64,000 bases of DNA from Chimaeribacter californicus (GTDB lineage Bacteria; Pseudomonadota; Gammaproteobacteria; Enterobacterales; Enterobacteriaceae), in the NCBI RefSeq assembly GCF_002858675.1, contig NZ_PJZF01000005.1:186001-250000 (forward strand), read 5' to 3'. A program made the translations under genes and the position numbers. A model generated the notes under the pieces. The model did not search any database and was not told where the DNA came from. It worked only from the letters and a program-made list of their open reading frames with translations. The first letter of the stretch is position 1. Each line of letters opens with the position of its first letter. Of this stretch, positions 1 to 10,128 are shown piece by piece.

Positions 1-70
1 AAATGGAGCGCCGTAGCGGCAGTGCCGGGCGGCAGGCCGTGTGATCACATCAGCGCATTGCGAGGATTGT

Positions 71-550
71 ATGAGTAACGTTGCAGACTATTACCGTGAG
101 CTGGTTGCTTCCCTGACTGAGCGCATCCGGGAAGGCGATCATAACATTGATGCACTGGTGCGCAGTGCCGAAGCACGGCTGAAGACGGCCGGTGACCTGA
201 CAGACGTTGAAATCCGGCAGGTGACGGTGGCGGTACGGCGTGACCTGGAAGAGTTCGCCCGCAGCTATCAGGAGCAGGACGACGTCACAGACAGCGTGTT
301 TATGCGGGTGATTAAAGAGAGCCTGTGGCAGGAGCTGGCGGACATCACGGATAAAACCCAGCTTGAGTGGCGCGAAGTATTTAAGGATGTGACGCATCAC
401 GGGGTTTACCACAGCGGGGAGGTAGTAGGGCTGGGCAACCTGATCTGTGAAAAATGCCACGCCCCGATGCCGGTTTACACGCCGGAAATTTTGCCGCTCT
501 GCCCGAAGTGCGGGCATGACCAGTTCAACCGCCAGCCTTTCCAGCCTTAA
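71..550 (+). CDS. ybeL: YbeL-family zinc-ribbon protein (DUF1451)
   Basis: Small cytoplasmic protein of about 159 residues belonging to the YbeL/DUF1451 family. The N-terminal two thirds is highly charged and looks helical. The C-terminus carries two CxxC pairs (CEKCHAP and CPKCGHD) that form a zinc ribbon. I start it at the ATG at 71 because a GAGGA ribosome-binding sequence lies just before it and the protein then begins MSNVADYYRELV, as the family does. An upstream in-frame ATG at 41 would add ten unrelated residues. It converges on gltL and is followed by a strong hairpin terminator. The molecular function is not established for the family. Confidence 0.9.
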   Translation: MSNVADYYRELVASLTERIREGDHNIDALVRSAEARLKTAGDLTDVEIRQVTVAVRRDLEEFARSYQEQDDVTDSVFMRVIKESLWQELADITDKTQLEWREVFKDVTHHGVYHSGEVVGLGNLICEKCHAPMPVYTPEILPLCPKCGHDQFNRQPFQP

Positions 551-571
551 TCCACCAGGTTCCCTGGCAGA

Positions 572-599
572 CGCGCCGCCTGCGGGGCGGCGCGTTTTA
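572..599 (+). terminator. Terminator after ybeL
   Basis: A perfect 9-bp stem (572-580 with 586-594) with a 5-nt loop is followed by TTTTA, a classic intrinsic terminator for ybeL. It lies between convergent ybeL and gltL. Confidence 0.85.
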
Positions 600-608
600 T
601 CACACTGA

Positions 609-1334
609 TTAGTGCAGGATTTTTGCCAAAAATTCGCGTGCGCGCTCGGATTGCGGATTGTCGAAAAAGGCGTTTTTCTCACGATCTTCCACGATTTTCC
701 CTTCATCCATAAAGATCACGCGGTTGGCTACCTTGCGGGCAAAGCCCATCTCATGGGTGACGACCATCATCGTCATACCTTCCTGTGCCAGTTCCACCAT
801 GACATCCAGCACTTCGTTGATCATTTCCGGGTCCAGCGCGGAGGTCGGTTCATCAAACAGCATCGCGACCGGGTCCATGCACAGGGCGCGGGCAATGGCG
901 ACGCGCTGCTGCTGGCCGCCGGAGAGCTGGCCGGGGAATTTATTGGCGTGGGCAGAGAGACCAACGCGATCCAGTAACTTCAGCCCTTTGTCCCGTGCGG
1001 CGGCTTTGTCCCGTTTCAGCACCTTAATCTGGGCCAGCGTCAGGTTATCGATGATAGAAAGATGCGGGAACAGCTCAAAATGCTGAAACACCATCCCTAC
1101 CTTGGCGCGCAGTTGCGCCAGATTGGTTTTCCGGTCATTGACCGGGATGCCGTTCACCACGATCTGGCCTTTCTGAATCGGCTCCAGTCCATTAACAGTT
1201 TTAATCAGGGTGGATTTGCCGGAGCCTGAGGGGCCGCATACCACCACAACTTCCCCTTTTTTCACTTCAGTGCTGCACTCCGTTAATACCTGGAAATGCC
1301 CATACCACTTGGAAATACTCTTCAGGGAGATCAT
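609..1334 (-). CDS. gltL: Glutamate/aspartate ABC transporter ATPase GltL
   Basis: ATP-hydrolysing subunit of the GltIJKL importer for glutamate and aspartate, acting at the cytoplasmic face of the inner membrane. The 241 residues show Walker A (GPSGSGKST, residues 34-42), the ABC signature [15 protein letters not shown], Walker B ending [11 protein letters not shown], and the switch histidine in VVTHEMGF. Its start overlaps the end of gltK by 4 bp, so the two are translationally coupled. It is the last gene of the gltI-gltJ-gltK-gltL operon. Length and sequence match the enterobacterial GltL family closely. Confidence 0.97.
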   Translation of the reverse strand: MISLKSISKWYGHFQVLTECSTEVKKGEVVVVCGPSGSGKSTLIKTVNGLEPIQKGQIVVNGIPVNDRKTNLAQLRAKVGMVFQHFELFPHLSIIDNLTLAQIKVLKRDKAAARDKGLKLLDRVGLSAHANKFPGQLSGGQQQRVAIARALCMDPVAMLFDEPTSALDPEMINEVLDVMVELAQEGMTMMVVTHEMGFARKVANRVIFMDEGKIVEDREKNAFFDNPQSERAREFLAKILH

Positions 1335-2008
1335 GAAACGGTCCTTTTCTTCAATACGCTGACCACCAACGAGGCCGCGATGCTAATAACAAAGTAAACC
1401 AGCCCGGCAAACAGCACCATTTCCACCTGGGTGCCGTCGCGCTCGCCAATGGTGGTGGCGGTGCGGAAGAAGTCCGCAAGGCTTAATACGTAAACCAGGG
1501 ACGTATCCTGGAACAGCACAATGCCCTGGGTCAGCAGCAGCGGGATCATCGCCCGGAATGCCTGCGGCAGAATCACCAGCTTCATGGATTGCCACGGCGT
1601 CATGCCCAGCGCCAGCGCAGCGGCACCCTGGCCGCGGGCAACGCTGAGAATACCGGCGCGGATAATTTCGGAGTAGTAAGCGGCTTCAAACAGCGAGAAC
1701 GCCACCATGGCCGAAATCAGGCGGATATCGGTATGCGGGGAGAGGCCCAGCCCTTTTTGCAGCAGGCCCGGCACCACCAGGTAGAACCACAGCAACACCA
1801 TCACCAGCGGCACAGAACGGAACAGGTTGACATACAGGGTGGCAAACCAACTGATCACCTTCACACTCGACAAACGCATTACGGCCAGCAGCGTGCCCCA
1901 CAAAATGCCGAACACAATCGCCGTCAGGGTGATTTTGAGCGTGATCGCCATGCCGTCCAGCAGGTAAGGGAAACTGGGCGGAATGGAGCTCCAGTCAAAT
2001 TCGTACAT
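1331..2008 (-). CDS. gltK: Glutamate/aspartate ABC transporter permease GltK
   Basis: One of two homologous inner-membrane permease subunits of the GltIJKL importer, 225 residues with several hydrophobic segments. The His/Glu/Gln/Arg-type permease loop that docks the ATPase is visible around [20 protein letters not shown]. Its ATG shares one base with the gltJ stop codon (TAATG), and its end overlaps gltL by 4 bp, so J, K and L form one tightly coupled unit. Confidence 0.96.
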   Translation of the reverse strand: MYEFDWSSIPPSFPYLLDGMAITLKITLTAIVFGILWGTLLAVMRLSSVKVISWFATLYVNLFRSVPLVMVLLWFYLVVPGLLQKGLGLSPHTDIRLISAMVAFSLFEAAYYSEIIRAGILSVARGQGAAALALGMTPWQSMKLVILPQAFRAMIPLLLTQGIVLFQDTSLVYVLSLADFFRTATTIGERDGTQVEMVLFAGLVYFVISIAASLVVSVLKKRTVS

Positions 2009-2748
2009 TATTTACCTCCCGTATGGCCCGGCAGCCTGACTTTGGATTCGACCAGACGCATAAACACCATAATCACTGCGTTAATCAGTATGTAGGCCAG
2101 CGTAATGGCCGTGAATGACTCATAGGCATGGGCCGAGTAGTCGAGCAGTTTGCCGGCTTGTGCAGCCATGTCCACCAGACCAATGGTGGAGGCAATAGCC
2201 GAGTTTTTCACCAGGTTCAGCATCTCTGAGGTCATCGGCGGCACAATCACCCGGTAGGCATTCGGCAGCAGCACATAGCGGTAGGTCTGCGGCAGGGTCA
2301 GGCCCATTGCCAGCCCGGCGGCTTTCTGGCCGCGCGGCAGGGACTGAATGGCTGCCCGTACCTGTTCACATACGCGGGCCGCGGTAAACAGCCCCAGGCA
2401 GATCATGGAAGAGAGGAAAAACTGGATGTTCGGATCCAGCTCGGACTTGAACCACATGCCGAGATCCGGCGGCAACAGTTCCGGCACCACCAGGTACCAG
2501 ATGAAAAACTGGACAATCAGCGGCACATTACGGAATAGCTCGACGTAACAGGTACCGAGGCCGGCAAGCCACCGGTTCGGCACGGTGCGCAGAATGCCAA
2601 ACAGGGAGCCAACAAAAAAAGCGATAATCCAGGCACAGAATGAGAGCGCAATCGTGACCTGAAAACCGGACCAGATCCAGCCAAGATAGGTGGTATTACC
2701 AAACGGGGCCTCTTGCAGAAAAATGCCCCAGTTCCAGTTTGTTGACAT
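2008..2748 (-). CDS. gltJ: Glutamate/aspartate ABC transporter permease GltJ
   Basis: Second permease subunit of the Glt importer. The start is placed at the ATG giving [12 protein letters not shown], which yields about 246 residues, the usual family length. The open frame extends 20 codons further upstream, but that extension is not family-like. The EAA-type ATPase-contact loop ([20 protein letters not shown]) and the conserved [15 protein letters not shown] segment are present. About 136 bp, containing a partial terminator hairpin, separates it from gltI, so it is probably expressed at a lower level than the binding protein. Confidence 0.95.
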   Translation of the reverse strand: MSTNWNWGIFLQEAPFGNTTYLGWIWSGFQVTIALSFCAWIIAFFVGSLFGILRTVPNRWLAGLGTCYVELFRNVPLIVQFFIWYLVVPELLPPDLGMWFKSELDPNIQFFLSSMICLGLFTAARVCEQVRAAIQSLPRGQKAAGLAMGLTLPQTYRYVLLPNAYRVIVPPMTSEMLNLVKNSAIASTIGLVDMAAQAGKLLDYSAHAYESFTAITLAYILINAVIMVFMRLVESKVRLPGHTGGK

Positions 2749-2814
2749 AAACAACTCCATACAACGGGCCACGCGGACCCGGAAGAGAACGCCTGACAGG
2801 CGCGGCACACCATG

Positions 2815-2846
2815 AAAAAAGCGGAGTGGGGAACGGCCACCCCGCT
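2815..2846 (-). terminator. Attenuating hairpin between gltI and gltJ
   Basis: On the minus strand a GC-rich stem-loop (2821-2845) is followed by TTTTTT, about 40 nt after the gltI stop. It probably ends a share of the transcripts so that the periplasmic binding protein is made in excess. In E. coli this interval yields the sRNA SroC, whose 3' end is an intrinsic terminator, so a processed equivalent may end here. Confidence 0.6.
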
Positions 2847-2884
2847 TCCTGTCTGTCCTGGCGTAATACCGTTATCCGGGCAGG

Positions 2885-3808
2885 TTAGGGCTTATCGTTA
2901 GGTGCCTTGAACAGGGCTTTCATGTCTTCTGATAAGGCAAAGTTCATGTTGAGATTTTTTGGCGGAATCGGTTTCTGGAACCAGGTCTCATACCATTTCG
3001 CCGCTTCGCCCGAGGTCTGGGCCTGGGCAATGGTGTCGTCCATCAGCTTCTTAAAGGCGGCGTCGCCTCTCGGCAGCATGCAGCCGTAAGCCTCGTGAGA
3101 CTGTGGCGTGCCGACAATCTCCCATTGGTCCGGTTTTTTCGCTTTGGCGCGTTCGCCGGCCAGCAGAGCATCATCCATCATAAAGGCCACGGCCCGGCCG
3201 CTTTCCAGCGTACGGAAGGAGTCCCCATGATCTTTAGCGCTGATAATGCGCATGCCCATTTTTTTCTCTTCATTGAGTTTATTGAGCAGCACTTCGGAGG
3301 TCGTCCCGGACGTCACCACCACGGTCTTGCCTTTCAGATCCGGGAAGTCTTTAACCGGTGACCCTTTTTTCACCAGCAGGCGGGTACCCACCACGAAAAT
3401 GCTGTTGGAGAAGGCAGCCTGTTGCTGGCGCTCGAGGTTATTGGTGGTGGAACCACATTCGAAATCAAAGGTACCGTTTTGCAGCAACGGGATGCGGTTT
3501 TGTGAGGTGATCGGCAGCAGTTTTACTTTCAGATCCGGCGCATTCAGCTGTTTCTTGATCGCCTCAACAATAAGGTTGGAATAGTCCTGGGAATAGCCCA
3601 CGACTTTCTGGGTATTGTCGTAATAGGAGAACGGCACCGAGGATTCACGGTGACCCACGACAATCACGCCATTTTGTTTGATTTTTTGTAATGTGTCAGG
3701 GGCAGCCTGGTTCCCGGCAGCCGCAGCGGTGGTGGGCTGGGCCGCATGGGCGGCACCTGTGGCAATGCCGGCGAGCAGCAGCGATAACGCCAGTTTGCGC
3801 ATTTGCAT
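2885..3808 (-). CDS. gltI: Glutamate/aspartate periplasmic binding protein GltI
   Basis: Periplasmic solute-binding protein that captures glutamate or aspartate and delivers it to GltJK. The chosen start gives a Sec signal peptide (MQMRKLALSLLLAGIATG...AHAA) and a precursor of about 307 residues. An AGGAG lies seven bases before this ATG, whereas the upstream extension of the open frame is not conserved. The body has the SBP_bac_3 signature region (GVIVVGHRESSVPFSYYD, GYSQDYSN) and the paired cysteines in DFECGSTTN and AYGCMLPRG. It is the first gene of gltIJKL. Its long leader carries a sigma54 promoter and NtrC-like sites. Confidence 0.96.
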   Translation of the reverse strand: MQMRKLALSLLLAGIATGAAHAAQPTTAAAAGNQAAPDTLQKIKQNGVIVVGHRESSVPFSYYDNTQKVVGYSQDYSNLIVEAIKKQLNAPDLKVKLLPITSQNRIPLLQNGTFDFECGSTTNNLERQQQAAFSNSIFVVGTRLLVKKGSPVKDFPDLKGKTVVVTSGTTSEVLLNKLNEEKKMGMRIISAKDHGDSFRTLESGRAVAFMMDDALLAGERAKAKKPDQWEIVGTPQSHEAYGCMLPRGDAAFKKLMDDTIAQAQTSGEAAKWYETWFQKPIPPKNLNMNFALSEDMKALFKAPNDKP

Positions 3809-3821
3809 GGTCCTACTCCTT

Positions 3822-3833
3822 GCTGTTGTTATG
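3822..3833 (-). promoter_or_regulatory. Possible GcvB sRNA target in the gltI leader
   Basis: The minus strand reads CATAACAACAGC just upstream of the gltI ribosome binding site. GcvB represses gltI in E. coli and Salmonella by pairing with C/A-rich leader sequence. The match here is compositional only. Confidence 0.35.
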
Positions 3834-3992
3834 ATTCTGACGCATGACGTCGAAATCAAAAAAGAGACCGCATCGGAACGCGGCAAGAGGCCTTGAGGCC
3901 TGTCTGAACATAGCTGAATGTAAATATATTGATACCAGAACGTTTCTTTTTTGCGACCAGCGCCGCACCAAATAAAGGCAAAAAACTTACCC

Positions 3993-4009
3993 TGCACGTT
4001 TGTTGTGCA
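3993..4009 (-). promoter_or_regulatory. NtrC-like enhancer site 1
   Basis: The site is TGCAC-N7-GTGCA, a perfect dyad matching the NtrC consensus half-sites and 7-bp spacing. It lies in the long leader of gltI, 22 bp centre to centre from a second site. Confidence 0.55.
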
Positions 4010-4014
4010 GCAGG

Positions 4015-4031
4015 TGCGCGAAGGCGGTGCA
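4015..4031 (-). promoter_or_regulatory. NtrC-like enhancer site 2
   Basis: On the plus strand this reads TGCGC-N7-GTGCA, one mismatch from the NtrC dyad. It sits two helical turns from site 1, the usual arrangement for cooperative binding of NtrC dimers. Confidence 0.5.
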
Positions 4032-4088
4032 GGTTAATGCGAAATGTCTGGATGGGTGACGTTTTCAGCTAAATCCCTGCAATATCAA

Positions 4089-4103
4089 GCAAGGGCTGTG
4101 CCA
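4089..4103 (-). promoter_or_regulatory. Sigma54-type promoter for gltIJKL
   Basis: The minus strand reads TGGCACAGCCCTTGC, with the GG and GC elements at the correct -24/-12 spacing and a full match to the TGGCAC-N5-TTGC core. It points toward gltI, which would then have a leader of roughly 270 nt, and lies directly after the lnt terminator. Confidence 0.6.
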
Positions 4104-4118
4104 GAAAGGGCAGGAAAA

Positions 4119-4147
4119 TAAAAAAGCCGGGAGGAATCTCCCGGCTT
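4119..4147 (-). terminator. Terminator after lnt
   Basis: A ten-bp perfect stem (4124-4133 with 4138-4147) and a 4-nt loop are followed on the minus strand by a T run. It ends the ybeZ-ybeY-corC-lnt transcription unit before gltI. Confidence 0.85.
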
Positions 4148-4166
4148 GAGTAGGGCATGGTGCCTG

Positions 4167-5705
4167 TCAGGCTGCGCGTGGACGGCGCATCGCAGCGAAG
4201 AGGGCAGCCCCTCCGGCCAACAGCGTGAACACCCACAACGGCAGGGTGCCGAAGCGGGCATAAGGGGTCAGCCCGGTGGCCGGGGTCACCCGCACATCCA
4301 GCACCTGACGGGTAAACTGGGGGATCTGTTTAATCACATTGCCTTTTGCATCCACGGCGGCGGTCACACCATTATTGGTACTGCGCAACAAGGGGCGACC
4401 CAGTTCCAGCGAGCGCATACGCGCCATCTGGAAATGCTGCCACGGCCCAATCGAGTGGCCGAACCAGGCGTCATTGGAGATGGTCAGCAAAAAGTCGGTG
4501 TCCGGCCGGAAATTGGCCCGCACCTGTTCACCCAGTATGATCTCATAACAGATAGCTGCGGTGAGATTGAAACCGGCCGCACGTAACTGCGGTTGCACGT
4601 AACCACCGCGGCTAAAGGAGGACATGGGTAAATCAAAGAACGGGGCCAATGGGCGCAGCAGGCTTTCCAGCGGCACAAACTCGCCAAACGGCACCAGATG
4701 GTGTTTGTTATAGCGATCCTGATTCAGGTAGTGATAGGGCGTTTTTTCCCCCAGCACGATCATACTGTTGTAGTAATCGTAACCCTGAGAGGTTGGGCGC
4801 GCGTCCACAAGGCCGGTGATCAGGCTGCTGTGGTGAGACCGCATCAGGTCATCCATCATGCCCAGAAAAGGTTGCTGATCGCGTTCAATATCGGGAATGG
4901 CAGACTCCGGCCAGATGATCAGCGAGGCTTTGCCGGCATAAGGGCGGCTCTCATCGAGATAAATTTGCAGCGTCTGCTCAAGAACCTTCGGATCCCACTT
5001 CATCGACTGCGGAATGTTGCCCTGTACCATGGCGACGTTGACCGCTTTTTGCGGCTGCGGGGTAAACCAGGTCAGCTGGCGCAGCGGCCATGGCAACAGC
5101 AGCATAGCCAGCGCGACCAGGGCCGGCATGGCCTTGCGCTGAAGCAGCGCATAGACCAGCAACCCGCTCAGCGACATCAGGATAAAGGTAATGGTTTCAA
5201 CGCCCAGCAGTGGTGCAATGCCTTTCAGCGGGCCGTCAATCTGGCTGTAGCCAAACTGCAGCCAGGGGAAACCGGTCAGTACCCAGCCGCGCAGGAACTC
5301 TGTAACCTGCCACAAGGCAGGCGCAGCCAGTGCCACCCGCCATAGGGTCAGGCGCGGCCACAGGCGCGTCAGCACGCCGGCAAACAGCATGGTATAGAGC
5401 GACAGATAGGCGGCGAGCAATACCACCAGGAACAGGTTAACAGGCTGCGGCATGCCGCCGAACTGGGCAATGCTGACATACACCCAGTTGACCCCGCTGC
5501 CGAACAATCCCAGCCCCCAGAAGAACCCCACCCAGGCGGACTGGCCGGCGGTGCGGTTCAGCGTCAGCGCCTGAAGGCCACACAGCGACACAATGGCCGC
5601 CGGCCAGATATCATACGGGGAAAACGCCAGGGTGCCGCAGGCACCAAACAAGAGCGCCAGCGGAAGGCGTAGCCGCTGGCGTTGCAGAAGTAAGGCAAGG
5701 GTCAT
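4167..5705 (-). CDS. lnt: Apolipoprotein N-acyltransferase Lnt
   Basis: Transfers the third fatty acyl chain from phospholipid to the N-terminal cysteine of lipoproteins, the last step of lipoprotein maturation in the inner membrane. With the start at 5705 the protein has 512 residues, exactly the E. coli length. Several hydrophobic helices fill the first ~210 residues, followed by a periplasmic nitrilase-fold domain. The catalytic triad is visible as Glu267 (WPESAI), Lys334 ([10 protein letters not shown]) and Cys386 ([11 protein letters not shown]). It follows corC by 7 bp and is the last gene of its operon. Confidence 0.97.
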   Translation of the reverse strand: MTLALLLQRQRLRLPLALLFGACGTLAFSPYDIWPAAIVSLCGLQALTLNRTAGQSAWVGFFWGLGLFGSGVNWVYVSIAQFGGMPQPVNLFLVVLLAAYLSLYTMLFAGVLTRLWPRLTLWRVALAAPALWQVTEFLRGWVLTGFPWLQFGYSQIDGPLKGIAPLLGVETITFILMSLSGLLVYALLQRKAMPALVALAMLLLPWPLRQLTWFTPQPQKAVNVAMVQGNIPQSMKWDPKVLEQTLQIYLDESRPYAGKASLIIWPESAIPDIERDQQPFLGMMDDLMRSHHSSLITGLVDARPTSQGYDYYNSMIVLGEKTPYHYLNQDRYNKHHLVPFGEFVPLESLLRPLAPFFDLPMSSFSRGGYVQPQLRAAGFNLTAAICYEIILGEQVRANFRPDTDFLLTISNDAWFGHSIGPWQHFQMARMRSLELGRPLLRSTNNGVTAAVDAKGNVIKQIPQFTRQVLDVRVTPATGLTPYARFGTLPLWVFTLLAGGAALFAAMRRPRAA

Positions 5706-5712
5706 GGATGTT

Positions 5713-6597
5713 TTATTCTTCCAGTTCCAGTTTGGGTTGCGGTGCGTCGTCCGGAATTTTGACATGGACCTGGATAATACGTCGGCTGTCGGCCATCGCA
5801 ACTTTAAATACGTAACCGTCAATTTCGATGGTTTCACCGCGGGCGGGCAGGTGGCCAAACGCCTGCATCACCAGGCCGCCGATGGTATCCACCTCTTCAT
5901 CACTGTAGTGCGTCTGGAAAACGTCATTGAAGTCTTCAATCGGCGTCAGCGCCCGGACAGTGTAGGTATGGCGGCTGAGCTGGCGGACGTCACGATCTTC
6001 TTCATCGTCATATTCGTCCTCAATTTCACCCACAATCAGCTCCAGAATATCCTCAATGGTGACCAGGCCGGAGACACCGCCAAACTCATCAATGACAATC
6101 GCCATATGGTAACGCTGGGAGCGGAACTCCTTCAGCATCCGGTCAACCCGTTTGCTTTCCGGCACCACCACCGCAGGGCGCAGTACCTTGTCGATGCTGA
6201 ACGGCTCGGACGTGGTGCGCATAAACGGCAGCAGGTCTTTCGCCATCAGGATGCCTTCAATATGATCCTTGTCTTCGCTGATCACCGGGAAGCGGGAGTG
6301 GGCGGATTCAATGATCACATCCAGGCACTCTTCCAGCGGCTGGTTCCGTTTAAGGGTCACCATCTGCGAACGCGGGATCATGATGTCACGCACGCGCTGA
6401 TCGGCGATATCCATCACGCCTTCCAGCATGTCACGGGTATCGGGATCAATCAGGTCGTTCTGTTCGGAATCGCGGATCAGCTCGACCAGATCGCCACGGT
6501 TTTTGGGCTCACCGTGGAATAATTGGCTGAGGATAAGGGAGAAAAAGCCCTTCTTGGGACTGGGGCTGTCATTGCTTTGTGAATGGTCGTCGCTCAT
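5713..6597 (-). CDS. corC: CBS-domain protein CorC/YbeX
   Basis: Cytoplasmic protein of about 294 residues with an N-terminal segment, two CBS domains and a C-terminal CorC_HlyC (FAD-like) domain. The family is linked to magnesium/cobalt efflux through CorA and, in E. coli as YbeX, to ribosome maturation. The start [10 protein letters not shown] at 6597 matches the family; the longer open frame upstream does not. Family motifs include [27 protein letters not shown] and [19 protein letters not shown]. It lies between ybeY and lnt, the conserved operon order. Confidence 0.95.
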   Translation of the reverse strand: MSDDHSQSNDSPSPKKGFFSLILSQLFHGEPKNRGDLVELIRDSEQNDLIDPDTRDMLEGVMDIADQRVRDIMIPRSQMVTLKRNQPLEECLDVIIESAHSRFPVISEDKDHIEGILMAKDLLPFMRTTSEPFSIDKVLRPAVVVPESKRVDRMLKEFRSQRYHMAIVIDEFGGVSGLVTIEDILELIVGEIEDEYDDEEDRDVRQLSRHTYTVRALTPIEDFNDVFQTHYSDEEVDTIGGLVMQAFGHLPARGETIEIDGYVFKVAMADSRRIIQVHVKIPDDAPQPKLELEE

Positions 6598-6719
6598 GGC
6601 GGTCTGGTTAATATTACTCGTGTTGGGAGGAAAGATTATTATTAGTGATGCTGCGGCATTTGTCGCGGCCTTCCTTTTCATCAAGGCCACAAAAAATTAC
6701 CGCAGATCATCAGCTAATG

Positions 6720-7193
6720 TCAGAGGTCATCTTTTTCAGAAAGATAAGGGTCAGGATAACCCATACCCTGCATGATGTCTGTTTCCAAAGATTCCATCTC
6801 TTCGGCTTCTTCGTCAACAATATGATCGTACCCTAGCAGATGGAGGCTGCCGTGAACAACCATATGTGCCCAGTGGGCCATCAGCGGCTTGCCTTGTTCG
6901 TCAGCTTCCCGCTCCACCACCTGGCGGCAGATGATCAAATCACCCAGCAGCGGCATCTCCATACCCGGCGGGGCTTCAAACGGGAACGAGAGCACGTTGG
7001 TCGGTTTGTCCATGCCACGATAGGTCAGGTTCAGGTCATGGCTCTCGGCTTCATCCACCAGGCGGATGGTGACTTCAGACTCTTCCTGGAACTGCGGCAG
7101 CACATGATCCAGCCAGCGCTGGAAGTCCGCCTCAGCCGGCAAGCCGGACGGCGCTTCACAGGCGATCTGCAAATCAAGGATCACATTACTCAC
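6720..7193 (-). CDS. ybeY: Endoribonuclease / rRNA maturation factor YbeY
   Basis: Zinc-dependent single-strand endoribonuclease involved in 16S rRNA 3' maturation and 70S ribosome quality control. The 157-residue protein carries the diagnostic HGxLHLxGYDH motif with metal ligands at His114, His118 and His124, and the conserved Arg in the [14 protein letters not shown] segment. Its ATG overlaps the ybeZ stop by 4 bp (ATGA), consistent with coupled translation and with the known YbeZ-YbeY physical partnership. Confidence 0.97.
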   Translation of the reverse strand: MSNVILDLQIACEAPSGLPAEADFQRWLDHVLPQFQEESEVTIRLVDEAESHDLNLTYRGMDKPTNVLSFPFEAPPGMEMPLLGDLIICRQVVEREADEQGKPLMAHWAHMVVHGSLHLLGYDHIVDEEAEEMESLETDIMQGMGYPDPYLSEKDDL

Positions 7194-8254
7194 GGTGCCT
7201 CCTGGGGGGCAGAGGCGGCAGGTTGCAGCGCCTCACGCTTACGCTGTTCGGCGGCCGCGTCTTTACGTTTCTGCTCTTGTGCTTCCCAGGCCTCATAGGC
7301 CACCACGATACGGGCGACCACCGGATGGCGCACCACGTCTTCGCTGTGGAAGAAGTTAAAGCTGATCTCTTCGACGTCTGACAGCACTTCAATGGCGTGC
7401 CGCAGGCCGGATTTCTGGTTACGCGGCAGGTCAATCTGCGTGACGTCGCCGGTAATCACCGCTTTGGAGTTGAAGCCGATACGGGTCAGGAACATCTTCA
7501 TCTGTTCGATAGTGGTGTTCTGGCTCTCATCGAGGATGATAAACGCGTCATTCAGGGTACGGCCACGCATATAGGCAAGCGGGGCTACCTCAATCACATT
7601 GCGCTCAATCAGTTTCTCCACGCGTTCAAAGCCCAGCATTTCAAACAGCGCGTCATACAGCGGGCGCAGGTACGGGTCCACTTTCTGGCTGAGGTCACCC
7701 GGCAGGAAGCCCAGTTTTTCACCCGCTTCTACGGCAGGGCGGGTCAGCATGATACGGCGGACTTCCTGGCGCTCCAGCGCATCCACTGCGGTCGCGACAG
7801 CCAGATAGGTTTTCCCTGTCCCGGCGGGGCCGATGCCGAAGGTGATGTCGTTGTCCAGAATATTGGCAATATACTGGGCCTGGTTAGGGGTACGGGGTTT
7901 TACCATGCCGCGTTTGGTGCGGATGGTCACGGCCTTGCCATAGTCGGGCACGCTTTCAGCCGTCTGTTCGAGCACATGGCTCTCTTTGATGGCGAGGTGG
8001 ATCTGTTCCGGATCGATATCGGCGATTTCGCCGCGCAGCGGTGCCGTTTCCACATAGAGATGGCGCAGGATATCGGCAGCAGCCTGAACGACCAGGCTCT
8101 TGCCGACCAGCTTAAAGTGGTTGTCGCGGCGGTTAATTTCGATGCCTAACCGGCGTTCAAGATGTTTGATATTGTCATCAAACGGCCCGCACAGGCTCAG
8201 TAAGCGCTGGTTGTCGGCGGGTTCTAGCAGGATTTCGTGTGTCTCGACGTTCAA
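7190..8254 (-). CDS. ybeZ: PhoH-like ATPase YbeZ
   Basis: PhoH-family NTPase that works with YbeY in RNA metabolism. Walker A is [11 protein letters not shown] and Walker B is [10 protein letters not shown]; the N-terminal ~100 residues form the usual KH-like region. I place the start at a TTG at 8254, giving [15 protein letters not shown], because AGAGGAA sits six bases upstream and the family begins at this point (E. coli MNIDTREITLEPADN). The nearest in-frame ATG is 23 codons further upstream and would add non-conserved residues. The predicted length is 354. It is the first gene of ybeZ-ybeY-corC-lnt. Confidence 0.93.
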   Translation of the reverse strand: MNVETHEILLEPADNQRLLSLCGPFDDNIKHLERRLGIEINRRDNHFKLVGKSLVVQAAADILRHLYVETAPLRGEIADIDPEQIHLAIKESHVLEQTAESVPDYGKAVTIRTKRGMVKPRTPNQAQYIANILDNDITFGIGPAGTGKTYLAVATAVDALERQEVRRIMLTRPAVEAGEKLGFLPGDLSQKVDPYLRPLYDALFEMLGFERVEKLIERNVIEVAPLAYMRGRTLNDAFIILDESQNTTIEQMKMFLTRIGFNSKAVITGDVTQIDLPRNQKSGLRHAIEVLSDVEEISFNFFHSEDVVRHPVVARIVVAYEAWEAQEQKRKDAAAEQRKREALQPAASAPQEAP

Positions 8255-8473
8255 ACTGTTCCTCTGGGTCACATAGGGCCTGTTGATAGCGATAAGATGT
8301 TTTCTGCCGGGAAAAGGCAGCATACCTTAAGCATACATGCCATTGTCCGCTTCTTCCTCTTTCTGGCAAGAGATGCCGCAGCCCCGGAGTATGAATATGC
8401 GGCACGAATCGAAAAATTAAATGGCCTGCTGCAAGATAGTTTCAGCAGCGAGGAAGAGAGATCGGCGAATTGT

Positions 8474-8505
8474 CTAAAAAAACAAAGGGCGCCCGGGGCG
8501 CCCTT
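8474..8505 (-). terminator. Terminator after miaB
   Basis: Inverted repeat 8485-8493 with 8497-8505, followed on the minus strand by TTTGTTTTTTT. It separates miaB from ybeZ. The remaining ~220 bp up to ybeZ must hold its promoter; no clear -35/-10 or heat-shock element was recognised. Confidence 0.85.
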
Positions 8506-8522
8506 CAGCACAAAAAACGCCA

Positions 8523-9947
8523 TCAGGGCTGATAGATCCCGACACCCAGCGCATTTTCCTTACGGGTACGGGCAATCACCGCTGACGGGGACTCATGGAT
8601 ACGCAGATCCATCTGCGCTTCGGTGCGTACCACCACGCCGCGCAGAGAGTTGGCATAGACATCAACAATCTCAACGTCGACGAATTTGCCGATCATATCC
8701 GGGGTGCCTTCGAAGTTAACCACCCGGTTATTTTCGGTGCGCCCGCTCAGCTCCATCAGACTTTTGCGGGAGGTGCCCTCGACCAGAATCCGTTGCACGG
8801 TGCCCACCATCTGGCGGCTGAACTGCATCACCTGCTGATTGATACGGTTCTGCAGAATATAGAGGCGCTGCTTTTTCTCTTCTTCGCTGACATCATCCAC
8901 CATATCAGCCGCCGGTGTACCGGGGCGGGCGGAGTAGATAAAGCTGTAGCTGACGTCGAAGTTAACCTCGGCAATCAGCTTCATGGTCTGTTCAAAGTCA
9001 GCCTGGGTTTCGCCCGGGAAGCCCACGATAAAGTCGGAACTGAGATGGATGTCCGGCCGCGCCTGGCGCAGCTTACGGACGATCGCTTTGTACTCCAGCA
9101 CCGTATGCGCGCGTTTCATCATCATCAGGACGCGGTCAGAGCCGCACTGCACCGGCAGATGCAGGAAGCTGACCAGCTCCGGCGTGTCACGGTACACGTC
9201 AATGATGTCATCGGTGAATTCAATCGGGTGGCTGGTGGTAAAACGCAGCCGGTCAATGCCGTCAATGGCGGCGACCAGGCGCAGCAGCTCAGCAAAACTA
9301 CAGACCGACCCGTCATAATTCAGCCCGCGATAGGCGTTGACGTTCTGCCCCAGCAGGTTGACCTCACGCACACCCTGCGCCGCCAGTTGCGCGACTTCGA
9401 ACAGGACGTCGTCACTCGGGCGGCTGACCTCTTCGCCCCGGGTGTAGGGCACCACACAGAAGCTGCAATATTTGTTGCACCCTTCCATGATGGACACAAA
9501 GGCCGTAGGGCCGTCTGCACGCGGTTCCGGCAGGCGGTCAAACTTTTCAATTTCCGGGAAGCTGACGTCCACCACCGGGCTGCGGGTGCCGCTGACCTGG
9601 TTAATCATTTCCGGCAGACGGTGCAGGGTCTGCGGGCCGAACACGATGTCGACACAGGGCGCACGCTGGCGGAGATGTTTCCCTTCCTGTGACGCCACGC
9701 AGCCACCCACCCCGATAATCAGGTCAGGATTGGCCTCTTTCAGTAATTTCCAGCGGCCGAGAAGGTTGAAGACTTTTTCCTGCGCCTTTTCACGGATGGA
9801 ACAGGTATTCAGCAACAGAAGATCGGCCTCTTCGGCGTTTTCTGTCACCTCATAACCATGAGTGCTTCCCAACAGGTCGGCCATCCTGGATGAATCGTAC
9901 TCATTCATCTGACAGCCCCAGGTTTTAATATGCAGTTTTTTTGTCAT
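8523..9947 (-). CDS. miaB: tRNA-2-methylthio-N6-dimethylallyladenosine synthase MiaB
   Basis: Radical-SAM methylthiotransferase that converts i6A37 to ms2i6A37 in tRNAs reading UNN codons. The start [19 protein letters not shown] at 9947 gives 474 residues, the E. coli length; the open frame runs 120 codons further upstream without family similarity. The UPF0004 domain holds the first cluster cysteines ([23 protein letters not shown]). The radical-SAM cluster is CNKYCSFC, and a TRAM domain ends the protein. It is transcribed alone, divergently from ubiF. Confidence 0.97.
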   Translation of the reverse strand: MTKKLHIKTWGCQMNEYDSSRMADLLGSTHGYEVTENAEEADLLLLNTCSIREKAQEKVFNLLGRWKLLKEANPDLIIGVGGCVASQEGKHLRQRAPCVDIVFGPQTLHRLPEMINQVSGTRSPVVDVSFPEIEKFDRLPEPRADGPTAFVSIMEGCNKYCSFCVVPYTRGEEVSRPSDDVLFEVAQLAAQGVREVNLLGQNVNAYRGLNYDGSVCSFAELLRLVAAIDGIDRLRFTTSHPIEFTDDIIDVYRDTPELVSFLHLPVQCGSDRVLMMMKRAHTVLEYKAIVRKLRQARPDIHLSSDFIVGFPGETQADFEQTMKLIAEVNFDVSYSFIYSARPGTPAADMVDDVSEEEKKQRLYILQNRINQQVMQFSRQMVGTVQRILVEGTSRKSLMELSGRTENNRVVNFEGTPDMIGKFVDVEIVDVYANSLRGVVVRTEAQMDLRIHESPSAVIARTRKENALGVGIYQP

Positions 9948-10128
9948 TGACTTGCCATTACTCAATGCAGAAGAAAAAGCTTCACGAATAAGCTCGGTGT
10001 GCAGGGCGCATAGTGTAATCGCTCGCTGCGGTGGTGACCAGTAGGGGAAAACCGCCTTGCGCCTGATGCTAACAGAAAAATCCGGTACACTTCGTGCAGA
10101 CGCGATCACAAACGGGTATTTGGCCTTT

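Noticed and set aside
8255-8473. Heat-shock promoter for ybeZ-ybeY-corC-lnt
   Set aside because: E. coli uses a sigma32 promoter here, but I found no convincing CTTGAAA/CCCCAT pair in this region.
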